Assembly (NCBI RefSeq): GCF_016862455.1
Contig: NZ_BOMZ01000012.1
Coordinates: 1-64,000, forward strand
Reading direction: 5' to 3'
Origin: Actinoplanes utahensis
Lineage (GTDB): Bacteria > Actinomycetota > Actinomycetes > Mycobacteriales > Micromonosporaceae
DNA length: 64,000 nt
The notes below the pieces were generated by a model that searched no databases, was not told the DNA's origin, and worked only from the letters and a program-made list of their open reading frames with translations. Positions 8,388 through 16,901 of the stretch are shown piece by piece. The position numbers and the translations under genes were made by a program. Each line of letters starts with the position of its first letter. The first letter of the stretch is position 1.

Positions 8388-9935
8388 ATGCTCAACCTCT
8401 CCGTTCTCCTGGAGGACAGCGCTCGCCACTACCCGGAGCGCGCGGCCGTGGTGCTCGGCCCGCAGCGGCTGAGCTACGCGCAGGTGAACGCCGCGGCGAA
8501 CCAGGTGGCCGGCCTGCTGCGGGAACGTGGCATCCAGCCCGGCGACAAGGTGGCGCTGACCTGCCCGAACCTTCCGTACTTCCCGATCGTGTACTACGGC
8601 ATCCTCAAGGCCGGCGCGGTGGTCGTACCCCTCAACGTCCTTCTGAAGGGCCGTGAGATCGCCTACCACCTGAAGGACTCGGACGCCAAGGCGTACTTCT
8701 GCTTCCAGGGCACCCCGGAGCTGCCGATGGGCGCCGAGGGCTTCGCGGGTTTCCAGGAGGCCGCCGGCACCGAGCACTTCTTCCTGATCACCGCGGACCC
8801 GGCGGCCGCTTCGCCGATCGAGGGCGTGGAGACGCTCGGCGCGGCGCTGGCCGGGAAGTCGCCGTTCTTCGCGACGGTGCAGCGGGACGAGACCGACCCC
8901 GCCGTGATTCTGTACACCAGCGGCACCACCGGCCAGGCCAAGGGCGCCGAGCTGTCGCACTCGAACCTGGTGCTGAACGCGCTGACCTGCAACCGGCTGT
9001 TCGGCACCCAGCCGGCCACCGACACGCACCTGCTGGTCCTGCCGCTGTTCCACTCGTTCGGCTCGACGGTGAACATGAACGCCGGTTTCTCGACCGCGGC
9101 GACGCTGGTGCTGCTGCCCCGGTTCGACGCGGCGGCGGCGGTGCAGTTGCTGCAGAGCGAGGACGTGACGTTCTTCGCCGGGGTGCCGACGATGTACTGG
9201 GGCCTGCTCAACGCCCTGGGCGAGGGCGTCGACGTGGACCGGATCGCCCGGAACATGCGGGTGGCGGTGTCCGGCGGTTCCAGCCTGCCGGTGGAGATCA
9301 TCAAGGCGGTCCGGGAGCGGTTCGGCGTCACCATCCTGGAGGGGTACGGCCTGTCCGAGACCTCGCCGGTGGCCACCTTCAGCGACCCGCACAGCGAGCC
9401 CCGGCCCGGCTCGATCGGCGTCCCGATCTGGGGTGTCGAGGTGAAGCTGATCGACCAGGCGTGGAACACGATCGACAACGCGGACGAGATCGGCGAGATC
9501 GCGATCCGCGGGCACAACATCATGCGCGGCTACTACGGGCGGCCGGAGGCGACGGCCGAGGTGATCCGGGACGGCTGGTTCCGGACCGGTGACCTGGCCC
9601 GCCGGGACAAGGACGGCTTCTACTACATCGTCGACCGCGCCAAGGACATGATCATCCGGGGTGGCTTCAACGTCTACCCGCGGGAGATCGAGGAGGTGCT
9701 GCTCACCCACGAGGCGGTCTCGCTGGCCGCGGTGATCGGGGTGCCGCACGAGAGCCACGGCGAGGAGATCAAGGCGTTCGTGATCCTCAAGCCGGGCGCC
9801 TCGGCCACCGAGGAGGAGCTGGTCGCCTGGGGCAAGGAGCAGATGGCCTCGTACAAGTACCCGCGGATCGTGAAGATCGTCGAGGCGCTGCCCATGACCG
9901 CCACCGGCAAGCTGCTCAAACGTGAACTGAGCTGA
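8388..9935 (+). CDS. Long-chain fatty-acid-CoA ligase (FadD-like)
   Basis: A 515-residue AMP-forming acyl-CoA synthetase. The P-loop-like motif ILYTSGTTGQAKG lies at about 175-187, followed by LPLFHSFG, the YGLSETSP motif, GWFRTGDLA and the C-terminal lysine motif TATGKLLKREL. It activates a fatty acid to acyl-AMP and then acyl-CoA in the cytoplasm. The length is typical of short FadD13-like ligases. A purine-rich AAGAAGG precedes the ATG. It is a single gene ended by a strong hairpin at 9950-9979. A second, longer ligase is at 19705-21381. Chain-length preference cannot be told from sequence. Confidence 0.94.
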   Translation: MLNLSVLLEDSARHYPERAAVVLGPQRLSYAQVNAAANQVAGLLRERGIQPGDKVALTCPNLPYFPIVYYGILKAGAVVVPLNVLLKGREIAYHLKDSDAKAYFCFQGTPELPMGAEGFAGFQEAAGTEHFFLITADPAAASPIEGVETLGAALAGKSPFFATVQRDETDPAVILYTSGTTGQAKGAELSHSNLVLNALTCNRLFGTQPATDTHLLVLPLFHSFGSTVNMNAGFSTAATLVLLPRFDAAAAVQLLQSEDVTFFAGVPTMYWGLLNALGEGVDVDRIARNMRVAVSGGSSLPVEIIKAVRERFGVTILEGYGLSETSPVATFSDPHSEPRPGSIGVPIWGVEVKLIDQAWNTIDNADEIGEIAIRGHNIMRGYYGRPEATAEVIRDGWFRTGDLARRDKDGFYYIVDRAKDMIIRGGFNVYPREIEEVLLTHEAVSLAAVIGVPHESHGEEIKAFVILKPGASATEEELVAWGKEQMASYKYPRIVKIVEALPMTATGKLLKRELS

Positions 9936-9949
9936 TCGACGGCAAGGAC

Positions 9950-9979
9950 GAGGCGCCCGGCGGTTCCGCCGGGCGCCTC
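9950..9979 (+). terminator. Rho-independent-type hairpin after the ligase gene
   Basis: A perfect inverted repeat, GAGGCGCCCGGCGG / CCGCCGGGCGCCTC, begins 14 bases after the ligase stop codon. The two arms are 14 bases each with a TT centre. No U-tract follows, which is common for actinobacterial terminators. It separates the ligase gene from the PknG operon. Confidence 0.85.
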
Positions 9980-10067
9980 GCGTTCGTAGACTCCCGTCGG
10001 CAGCGGTGATCCCTTGCATCCATGACGCACAGTGGACGTGCGATCCCCCAGCGAGAGGGCACCCGGA

Positions 10068-11345
10068 GTGACAGCAGTTCAGGCGCCGCCGACGGCGGCG
10101 CTGCGACGATTCGCCGGCTTGCGACACACCTCGCCCGGCCGTCTCCAGCTGCTGCTCGTCATTCTGCTCGTGCTCACCACCCTGACCGGTCTGGTCGCCG
10201 GCCTGGCCGCCCGCTCGGCCACCGTCGGCACCGCCGACCTGCGGGATCGCGCCCAGCCTCTGATGGTCGAGGCGGAGACCGTCTATTCGGCGCTCGCCGA
10301 CGCCGACTCGACCGCCGCGCAGGCGTTCATCACCGGCGGCCTGGAGCCGCCCGCGCTGACCCGGCATTATGACGAGAAGCTGACGGCCGTCGCGACCGCC
10401 TTGACCTCGGCGGCCCGCCGGGTTCCGGCCGATTCCGCGGCGGCCGGGGCGATCCGCGAGATCAACACCGGGCTCGGTGACTACATGGCGCTGGTCGCCA
10501 CCGCCCGCGCCCTCAACCGCCAGGGCAAACCGGTCGGCGCGGCGTACCTGTCGACCGCCTCCCAGCTGAACCGGAACGCCCTGCAGCCGCAGGCGCAGCT
10601 TCTGCTGTCGGCGGCACGGCGCGAGGCGGAGGTCGGTTACAACAACGCGCGCAGCGCGGGGTGGCTGGTGCTGCTGGTGCCGCTGGTGGTCCTGCTGATG
10701 GCCGCCCTGGTGTGGACGCAGGTGCATCTGAGCCGCAGCACACGCCGGACGTTCAACGTGCCGCTGCTGGTCGCGTCCGCGCTGACGCTGCTGGTGGCGG
10801 TCACCTGCTCGGTGATCTTCGTGCACCAGTGGGTCCGGCTGGCCGACGCGGACCGGGACGGGTCGGGGCCGGTGGAGGCACTGGCCGAGATGCGGATCAC
10901 GGTGCTGCGGGAGCGGTCCAACGAGGCGCTCACGCTGGCCGCCCGTGCCGGGCACGGCGACCTGGAGGACGAGTTCACCCGGATGGCGGGCGGCCTCGCC
11001 TTCGACGCGCGGCGGCTCGACGACGTGCGGGGGCTGATGGCGACCGCGGAGAGCCAGCACGCCGCCTATCTCGCCTTGCATCAGAGGATCCGGGAGCTCG
11101 ACGACGGCGGTGACTACGAGGGCGCGGTCCGGATGGCCGTCGGCGACGAGACGACCAAGGCGTTCAAGGAAGTGACCACGACGCTCGGCGCCGCCGTGGC
11201 GGACCGTGCCGCGGCCTTCGACGCGGATGTCCGATCGGCCGGGCGCGGGCTGGGCGTGCTGACCGTGCTGGGACCGCTGCTGGCGATCGGGATCGGGATG
11301 TCCGCGGCGATCGGCCTGCGGGCCCGGTTGGAGGAGTACCGGTGA
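10068..11345 (+). CDS. glnX: GlnX-like membrane sensor protein of the PknG pathway
   Basis: A 425-residue protein with four predicted membrane helices (about 26-48, 198-218, 232-252 and 394-417). They enclose two extracytoplasmic helical domains rich in Ala, Arg and Glu. This topology, and its position directly before a GlnH-type lipoprotein and PknG, match GlnX of mycobacteria. There GlnX is proposed to receive the amino-acid-bound GlnH signal and pass it to PknG. The GTG at 10068 is preferred because GAGAGG lies nine bases upstream; an in-frame GTG at 10032 is possible. It is the first gene of a seven-gene operon. The assignment rests on topology and context more than on sequence motifs. 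Confidence 0.82.
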   Translation: MTAVQAPPTAALRRFAGLRHTSPGRLQLLLVILLVLTTLTGLVAGLAARSATVGTADLRDRAQPLMVEAETVYSALADADSTAAQAFITGGLEPPALTRHYDEKLTAVATALTSAARRVPADSAAAGAIREINTGLGDYMALVATARALNRQGKPVGAAYLSTASQLNRNALQPQAQLLLSAARREAEVGYNNARSAGWLVLLVPLVVLLMAALVWTQVHLSRSTRRTFNVPLLVASALTLLVAVTCSVIFVHQWVRLADADRDGSGPVEALAEMRITVLRERSNEALTLAARAGHGDLEDEFTRMAGGLAFDARRLDDVRGLMATAESQHAAYLALHQRIRELDDGGDYEGAVRMAVGDETTKAFKEVTTTLGAAVADRAAAFDADVRSAGRGLGVLTVLGPLLAIGIGMSAAIGLRARLEEYR

Positions 11346-12274
11346 CGCGTACCCGTCTCGCTCTGGCTGCCGTGGCGCTCCTCGCCGGCTTGACCGCCTG
11401 CACCGATGCCCAGCCGGTGAAGGAAACGGCGGCGCCGGCCGCTTCTCCGCCGGCGAAGGAGGCCGCGCCGCCGGCGGAGACGTGCGACCCGCGGGCCAGT
11501 TTCCGGCCCACCACCGCGCTGCAGATCCCCGCCGGCAGCCACATGAAGACCATCCGGGACCGCGGCCGCCTCATCCTCGGCACCAGCCAGGACACCCTGC
11601 TGTTCGCCTCCCGTGACCCGTTCACCGCGAAGATCGAGGGCTTCGACGTGGACATGGGCCGCGAGATCGCCCGGGCCGTCCTCGGTTCCCCGGACAAGCT
11701 GGAGATCCGGGTCGTCCCGCGGGCGAAACGGATCGAGGCGGTCCAGAAGGGCACCGTCGACCTGGTCATCAACACCATGACGGCGAACTGCGCCCGCTGG
11801 GAGCAGGTCGACTTCTCCACCGTCTACTACGAGGCCGGTCAGAGTCTGCTGGTCGGCAAAGACTCGACGGCGCAGCGGATCGAGGACATGGGTGGCCGGC
11901 CGGTCTGCGCCGCCGCCGGCTCGACCTCCCTGGAGAACATCGGCAGGGTGAACCCGCCGCCGGTCGCGGTGGCCCGTGCCGATTTCGGCGAGTGCCTGGT
12001 CGCGTTCCAGCTGGGCGAGGTCGAGGCGATCTCCACCGACGACACGATCCTGGCCGGTCTGGCCGCCCAGGACCCGTACGCGAAGGTCGTCGGCGTGCCG
12101 TTCACCCAGGAGCCCTACGCTATCGCGATCGACAAGAAGCATCCGGAGTTCACCCGGTTCGTCAACGCGGTCCTGGAGCGGATGCGCGGGGACGGCACCT
12201 GGGCGTCCATCCACGACCGCTGGCTGGCCGGTTCCGGCCCGGCCCCGCAGCCACCCGCGGCACGGTACCGATGA
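11342..12274 (+). CDS. glnH: GlnH-like amino-acid-binding lipoprotein
   Basis: A 310-residue periplasmic-binding protein (SBP_bac_3 fold). A signal peptide (1-20) ends in the lipobox LTAC, so C20 should be lipidated and the protein held on the outer face of the membrane. After a Pro/Ala-rich linker (about 22-55), the ligand-binding domain shows GRLILGTSQDT, FDVDMGREIARAV, GTVDLVINTM and a FTQEPYAIAI hinge strand. Mycobacterial GlnH binds Asp, Glu, Asn and Gln. No permease or ATPase gene is nearby, so it is a sensor rather than a transporter part. Its GTG overlaps the glnX stop by four bases. Confidence 0.9.
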   Translation: MTRTRLALAAVALLAGLTACTDAQPVKETAAPAASPPAKEAAPPAETCDPRASFRPTTALQIPAGSHMKTIRDRGRLILGTSQDTLLFASRDPFTAKIEGFDVDMGREIARAVLGSPDKLEIRVVPRAKRIEAVQKGTVDLVINTMTANCARWEQVDFSTVYYEAGQSLLVGKDSTAQRIEDMGGRPVCAAAGSTSLENIGRVNPPPVAVARADFGECLVAFQLGEVEAISTDDTILAGLAAQDPYAKVVGVPFTQEPYAIAIDKKHPEFTRFVNAVLERMRGDGTWASIHDRWLAGSGPAPQPPAARYR

Positions 12275-13485
12275 CGCCCGCCCTGACCGCCGCCGACACC
12301 GAACTGGCCCGGCTGGAGAACGCCGTCGCCGCGATCGCCGCCAACCTGGTCGAGCTGGATCAGAACCCGGATCGTCAGGAACTGGGCCGGATCAAGCTGA
12401 CCGGCCGCACCGCGGCGGCGTGGGACACCGCCGGTGACGCCCTGGCCCGGCTGTGGCAGGGGCACCGCCAGCTCACCGAGGTGATCATGCGGGCCCGGGC
12501 GCTGCGCGGCCAGCGCCGGATGAGCGACGCCGACCGGGCCGCCTACCGGCACGAGGTGCTGGGCAGTTCGATCACGCTGTCGACCGCGACGGTGCCGCTG
12601 GCGCAGCGCGGGCTGCTCGGCTCCGGGCAGGTGGTGTCCACGTCCACACCGGCCGAGCTGCTGTCGGCGATGGAGTCCGCGTTCACCACGGCGGTCGCGG
12701 TGGTGACCCGGGCCGGGGACGTCTGGCGCCGGGCGATGCCGGCCGCCGCCGAGGCCGCGGACGCGTTGCGGCGGGTGCGTGAGCTGACCCGGCAGTCCGG
12801 GGCGGGCGGGCTGGCGGTGCAGGCCGACCGGATGCTCGACGAGGCGGACCGGCTGCTCGGCGACCTGACCGGGGCCCTCGCGTCGGATCCGCTCGGCGCG
12901 GGCGCCGATCTGTCCGGCCTGGCCCGGGTCCATGATCTGGTGGCGCGGGCGGACGCGGAGCGCACCTCGGCCGCCGAGCTGCGTGCCTCGCTGACGCAGC
13001 GCCTGCGCGACGCCCGTGCGCTGCTCGCCGACCTGGACACGGCCGAGCGGGAGGCGGAGGCGTCCCGGGAGGCGGTGGCCGGGCGTTTCCCGGAGCACCG
13101 GATTCATGCGGTACGGGTGACCGACCTGCGCCCCGAACTCGCCGGGATCGACGCGCTCGCCGCGGCCGGCCACTGGGCTCTGATCAGCCCGCGCCTGTCC
13201 GCGTGGAACCGGCAGGCCCGCGAGCGGCTGGCCGCGCTGCGGTCCGCGCGGGCGCACCACACCGGCCTGCTCGCCGAGCGCAACGAGCTGCGCGGCCGTT
13301 TCGACGCCTACCGGGCCAAGGCGCTGGGCCGCGGTCTCGGCGAGGACCCGCGGCTCGGCCCGCTCGCCGAGACCGCCCGTGACGCCCTCTACCAGGCTCC
13401 CTGTGATCTGGCGGCGGCCCGTGCCGCCGTCGACGCGTACCAGGACGCGCTCTCCGCCACCATCGCCGCTCGGGAGGCCCGATGA
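12271..13485 (+). CDS. Uncharacterised all-helical protein of the PknG operon
   Basis: A 404-residue protein with no family I recognise. It has no signal peptide, membrane helix or cysteine pair that would suggest a metal site. Nearly the whole length is predicted alpha-helical, with long Ala/Arg/Glu/Leu heptad-like stretches (for example about 190-275 and 320-404), so a coiled-coil or helical-bundle scaffold is likely. Both ends overlap neighbouring genes by four bases (ATGA at 12271 and at 13482), so it is made in step with GlnH and PknG. By context it could be a cytoplasmic adaptor or a PknG substrate; that is inference only. Confidence 0.85.
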   Translation: MTPALTAADTELARLENAVAAIAANLVELDQNPDRQELGRIKLTGRTAAAWDTAGDALARLWQGHRQLTEVIMRARALRGQRRMSDADRAAYRHEVLGSSITLSTATVPLAQRGLLGSGQVVSTSTPAELLSAMESAFTTAVAVVTRAGDVWRRAMPAAAEAADALRRVRELTRQSGAGGLAVQADRMLDEADRLLGDLTGALASDPLGAGADLSGLARVHDLVARADAERTSAAELRASLTQRLRDARALLADLDTAEREAEASREAVAGRFPEHRIHAVRVTDLRPELAGIDALAAAGHWALISPRLSAWNRQARERLAALRSARAHHTGLLAERNELRGRFDAYRAKALGRGLGEDPRLGPLAETARDALYQAPCDLAAARAAVDAYQDALSATIAAREAR

Positions 13486-15782
13486 CCCGCTGCCAGCGCA
13501 ACAACTGTTCCGGCACGATCGAGGACGGGTACTGCGACGAGTGCGGGCTGGCGCCCGCCGTCACGGCGCCCGCCCCCACGTCCGCGCCCGTGGCGCCGGT
13601 TCCGGTCGCCGCCACCGGCAGGTGTCAGCGGACCGGTTGCGACGGCGCGATCGAGGACGGCTACTGCGACACCTGCGGGCTGGCCGCGGTCAAAGCCGCT
13701 GTCCCCGCGCCCCGGCAGGGCACCGCCGCGTCGTCGCGCAGCAGCGCGCTGTCCAGCCGTACCCGGGGAAGCGGCCGCACCTCCGGCAGCTCCCGCACCG
13801 GATCGGCCCGCCGCTTCGGCGGTGGCCTGGTGGACATCGAGCCGGTGCGGACCGCGGACCCGGCGACCGCGGTGATGGCCGTGGCCGAGGTGCCGGAGTC
13901 GAAACGGTACTGCGCCAAGTGCGGCAAACCGGTCGGCCGGACCCGCGGTGACCGGCCCGCCCGTACCTCCGGCTTCTGCGCCTCCTGCGGCGAGGCGTTC
14001 GACTTCACGCCCAAGCTGGCCAAGGGTGACCTGGTCGCCGGGCAATACGAGGTGGTCGGCCCGCTGGCGCACGGCGGCCTCGGCTGGATCTATCTGGCCG
14101 TCGACAAGAACGTGTCGGACCGCTGGGTGGTGCTCAAGGGCCTGCTCAACTCCGGCGACGAGGACGCGCTCGCCGCCGCGGTGGCCGAGCGGCGGTTCCT
14201 GGCCGAGGTCGAGCACCCGAACATCGTGAAGATCTACAACTTCGTGGAGCACGAGGGCGCCGGCTACATCGTGATGGAGTACGTCGGCGGCAAGTCCCTC
14301 AAGGACCTGCTGAAGGAGCGCCGCGCGAACGGCACGTCCGAGCAGCTGCCGGTGGACCGGGCACTCGCCTACGTGCTGGAGATCATGCCGGCCTTCGGTT
14401 ACCTGCACGACCGTGGCCTGATCTTCTGCGATTTCAAGCCGGACAACGTGATCCAGTCCGGCGACCAGATGCGGCTGATCGACCTCGGCGGTGTGGTGCA
14501 CATCGACGACGAGGACTCCGCGATCTACGGCACCGTCGGTTACCAGGCGCCGGAGATGGCGACCCTGGGCCCGTCGCCGGCCTCCGACCTCTACACCATC
14601 GGCCGGACCCTGGCGGTGCTCACCACCGACTTCCGCGGTTACCAGACCACGTTCGCCGACAGCCTGCCGGACCGCGGCGAGTTCGAGGTGTACCAGAAGC
14701 ACGAGGCGTTCTACCGGCTGCTGGAGCGGTCCACCCGCACCGACCGCGACGAGCGGTTCGCCGACGCCGCCGAGATGGCCGAGCAGATGCTGGGCGTGCT
14801 GCGGCAGGTGCTCGCCGCCGGCGGCACCCCGCACCCGGCGATCTCCCGGTTCTTCACCGCGGAGCTGCGCACCGACCTGCGCGACGACCGGCCCCGCTGG
14901 CAGGATCTGCCGACCCCGCTGCTGGATCTCACCGACCCGGCCGCCGGGTTCCTCGCCTCGATCACCGCCGCCGACCCGAAGACGGTGCTCGCCCAGCTGG
15001 CGTCCGCTCCGGCCGACTCCGACGAGGTGGGGCTGCGGCGGATGCGGGCGTACATCGACCAGGGTGACGCCGGGGCGGCCGCGACGGCGTACCGGGAGCT
15101 GACCCCGGACTGGCGCGCCGACTGGTACGACGGGCTGCTCGCGCTGTCCACCGGCGACCACGCGCGGGCCCGGCAGCGGTTCGACGCGGTGTGGTCGGCG
15201 CTGCCCGGTGAGCTGGCCCCGCAGCTGGCCCTCGGGGTCACCGCCGAGCTGGCCGGGGACGCGGCCACCGCCTGCGGCTTCTACGACGTGGTGAGCCGGA
15301 CCGACCCGGCGTACACCACGGCGGCGGCCGGGCTGGCCCGGTGCCGTCTGGAGACCGGGGACCGGGCCGGGGCGGTGGAGGCGTACAACCGGGTGCCCGG
15401 CACCTCGTCGGCGTACCCGAGCTCGCAGGTGGGCGCGATCCGGGCGCTGGTCCGGGCGCACCGTACCGCGGCGGTCGACGTGGACTCGCTGGCCCGTGCC
15501 GCGGAGCTGATCGCGCGCTTGGAGCTGGAGGCCGCGCAGCTGGCGGCGCTGCGCTCGGAGCTGCTGGAGCAGGCACTGAAGACCATCGGCGACGGTACGG
15601 CCATCGACCGGGACGTGCTGGCCACGGTGATCGGCGGCGCCCCGGCGGAGAAGATGCCGGAACGGGATGTGCGGTTCGCGCTGGAGTCGGCGTACCGGGA
15701 GATGGCCCGGGCGGCGCAGGGCGCGGAGAAGATCCGCCTGGTGGACCTGGCGAACGCGGTACGCCCGCGGACGCGGACGTGA
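13482..15782 (+). CDS. pknG: Serine/threonine protein kinase PknG
   Basis: A 766-residue soluble kinase. Two extra zinc ribbons come first (C4/C9/C18/C21 and C48/C53/C62/C65), then a Ser/Arg-rich linker, then the PknG rubredoxin-like domain (C144/C147, C166/C169). The kinase domain (about 188-420) has a Gly-rich AHGGLGWIY, the ATP-binding lysine K219 in VVLKGL, the catalytic D317 in FCDFKPDN and DLGG (D334) in place of DFG. A C-terminal TPR-rich region ends in LVDLANAVRPRTRT, close to the mycobacterial PknG tail. PknG controls glutamate/2-oxoglutarate metabolism by phosphorylating FHA proteins such as GarA. The pair of N-terminal ribbons is not in the mycobacterial enzyme. ATGA overlap with the gene before. 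Confidence 0.96.
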   Translation: MTRCQRNNCSGTIEDGYCDECGLAPAVTAPAPTSAPVAPVPVAATGRCQRTGCDGAIEDGYCDTCGLAAVKAAVPAPRQGTAASSRSSALSSRTRGSGRTSGSSRTGSARRFGGGLVDIEPVRTADPATAVMAVAEVPESKRYCAKCGKPVGRTRGDRPARTSGFCASCGEAFDFTPKLAKGDLVAGQYEVVGPLAHGGLGWIYLAVDKNVSDRWVVLKGLLNSGDEDALAAAVAERRFLAEVEHPNIVKIYNFVEHEGAGYIVMEYVGGKSLKDLLKERRANGTSEQLPVDRALAYVLEIMPAFGYLHDRGLIFCDFKPDNVIQSGDQMRLIDLGGVVHIDDEDSAIYGTVGYQAPEMATLGPSPASDLYTIGRTLAVLTTDFRGYQTTFADSLPDRGEFEVYQKHEAFYRLLERSTRTDRDERFADAAEMAEQMLGVLRQVLAAGGTPHPAISRFFTAELRTDLRDDRPRWQDLPTPLLDLTDPAAGFLASITAADPKTVLAQLASAPADSDEVGLRRMRAYIDQGDAGAAATAYRELTPDWRADWYDGLLALSTGDHARARQRFDAVWSALPGELAPQLALGVTAELAGDAATACGFYDVVSRTDPAYTTAAAGLARCRLETGDRAGAVEAYNRVPGTSSAYPSSQVGAIRALVRAHRTAAVDVDSLARAAELIARLELEAAQLAALRSELLEQALKTIGDGTAIDRDVLATVIGGAPAEKMPERDVRFALESAYREMARAAQGAEKIRLVDLANAVRPRTRT

Positions 15783-15802
15783 GAGAGGCGGCAACCGCAC
15801 CG

Positions 15803-16891
15803 ATGATCGTGACCGAATGCACGGCCTGTGAGGACGAGCGCGCCGCCGGCGCCACCTTCTGCGAGGTGTGCGGGCGCAAGCTGGCCGGCACCGTGGAGGT
15901 CGAGGCGCCGGCGGCGGACGGCAAGCAGGAGTGTGCGCACTGCGGGGCGGCCGGCTCCGTGGGCGAGGACGGGTACTGCCAGGAGTGCGGCATGATGGCC
16001 GGACGATCGCGTGATCATCTCGAGGCCGACGGCGGCGTGGCCGGAGCCGCGGTCAGTGACCGGGGCCGCCGTCACCACCGCAACGAGGACGCGATGTGGC
16101 TGGCGGTGGGTGTGGACGCCGCCGACGTGGTGGTCTCCGACGGCGTCTCGGCGTCGTACGACCCGGACGCCGCCTCCGACATCGCCGTGCGGACCGCCGG
16201 GGAGCTGCTGGCCGGCGCCCGGCATCCGGATCAGCCACCGCCGGCCGGCAACCCGGACGAGACCGCCGATCTGGAGGGCCTGGAGCAGCCGGTCGGCGCG
16301 GTCGGCCTGGCCGGGTCGGTCGCGCACGCGATCGCCGGCGCCGCCGCCGCGGTCGCGTCGCTCGCCCACACCGGCGACCCGCGCCGCGCCGCCGCGAACC
16401 CGGCCTGCACGATCGTCGCCGCCGCGGTGCGCGGCCCGCACGTCGGGTACGGCTGGGTCGGTGACAGCCGGATCTACTGGCTCGGCCCGGACGGCGTGGC
16501 CCAGCAGCTCACCGAGGACGACTCCTGGGCCACCCACGTGATCGCGCTCGGCGTCGACCCGGTGACCGCGATGAACGATCCGAAGGCGCACGCCATCACC
16601 GCCTGGCTCGGCGCCGACGCCGGGCCGGTGGCGCCGCGGGTCCGGTCGTTCACCGCCACCGAGCCGGGTCACCTGGTGCTCTGCAGCGACGGCCTGTGGA
16701 ACTACCTGCCGGACCCCGCCGACTTCACCCGCGTGGTCCGCGACTGCCTGGACGGCGCGACGACGCTGCTGGGGGCGGCCCGGGCCCTGACCGCGTACGC
16801 GAACGCGGCCGGTGGCGCCGACAACATCACGGTCGCACTGGTGCCGGTGCGGCCGGTCAACGATCTCGAACCCGAGACCACCGAGGTTTAA
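15803..16891 (+). CDS. PP2C-type Ser/Thr phosphatase with zinc ribbons
   Basis: A 362-residue protein. Two zinc ribbons lie at the N terminus (C6/C9/C20/C23 and C44/C47/C59/C62); the second contains EDGYC, almost the same wording as the PknG ribbons. The PP2C domain (about 80-350) keeps HHRNED, VVSDGVSA, WVGDSR, CSDGLWNYL and GGADNITVALV, so all metal-binding aspartates appear present. It should dephosphorylate Ser/Thr in the cytoplasm, and PknG or its targets are the natural candidates. The ATG at 15803 gives a compact ribbon start; an in-frame GTG at 15779, overlapping the pknG stop as GTGA, is equally possible and fits the style of this operon. Confidence 0.92.
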   Translation: MIVTECTACEDERAAGATFCEVCGRKLAGTVEVEAPAADGKQECAHCGAAGSVGEDGYCQECGMMAGRSRDHLEADGGVAGAAVSDRGRRHHRNEDAMWLAVGVDAADVVVSDGVSASYDPDAASDIAVRTAGELLAGARHPDQPPPAGNPDETADLEGLEQPVGAVGLAGSVAHAIAGAAAAVASLAHTGDPRRAAANPACTIVAAAVRGPHVGYGWVGDSRIYWLGPDGVAQQLTEDDSWATHVIALGVDPVTAMNDPKAHAITAWLGADAGPVAPRVRSFTATEPGHLVLCSDGLWNYLPDPADFTRVVRDCLDGATTLLGAARALTAYANAAGGADNITVALVPVRPVNDLEPETTEV

Positions 16892-16901
16892 GGAGCCCTG
16901 C

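Noticed and set aside
8262-11081. 939-residue minus-strand frame
   Set aside because: It runs antisense through the acyl-CoA ligase and the GlnX gene, is His/Arg/Gln-rich and shows no domain: a GC-rich shadow.
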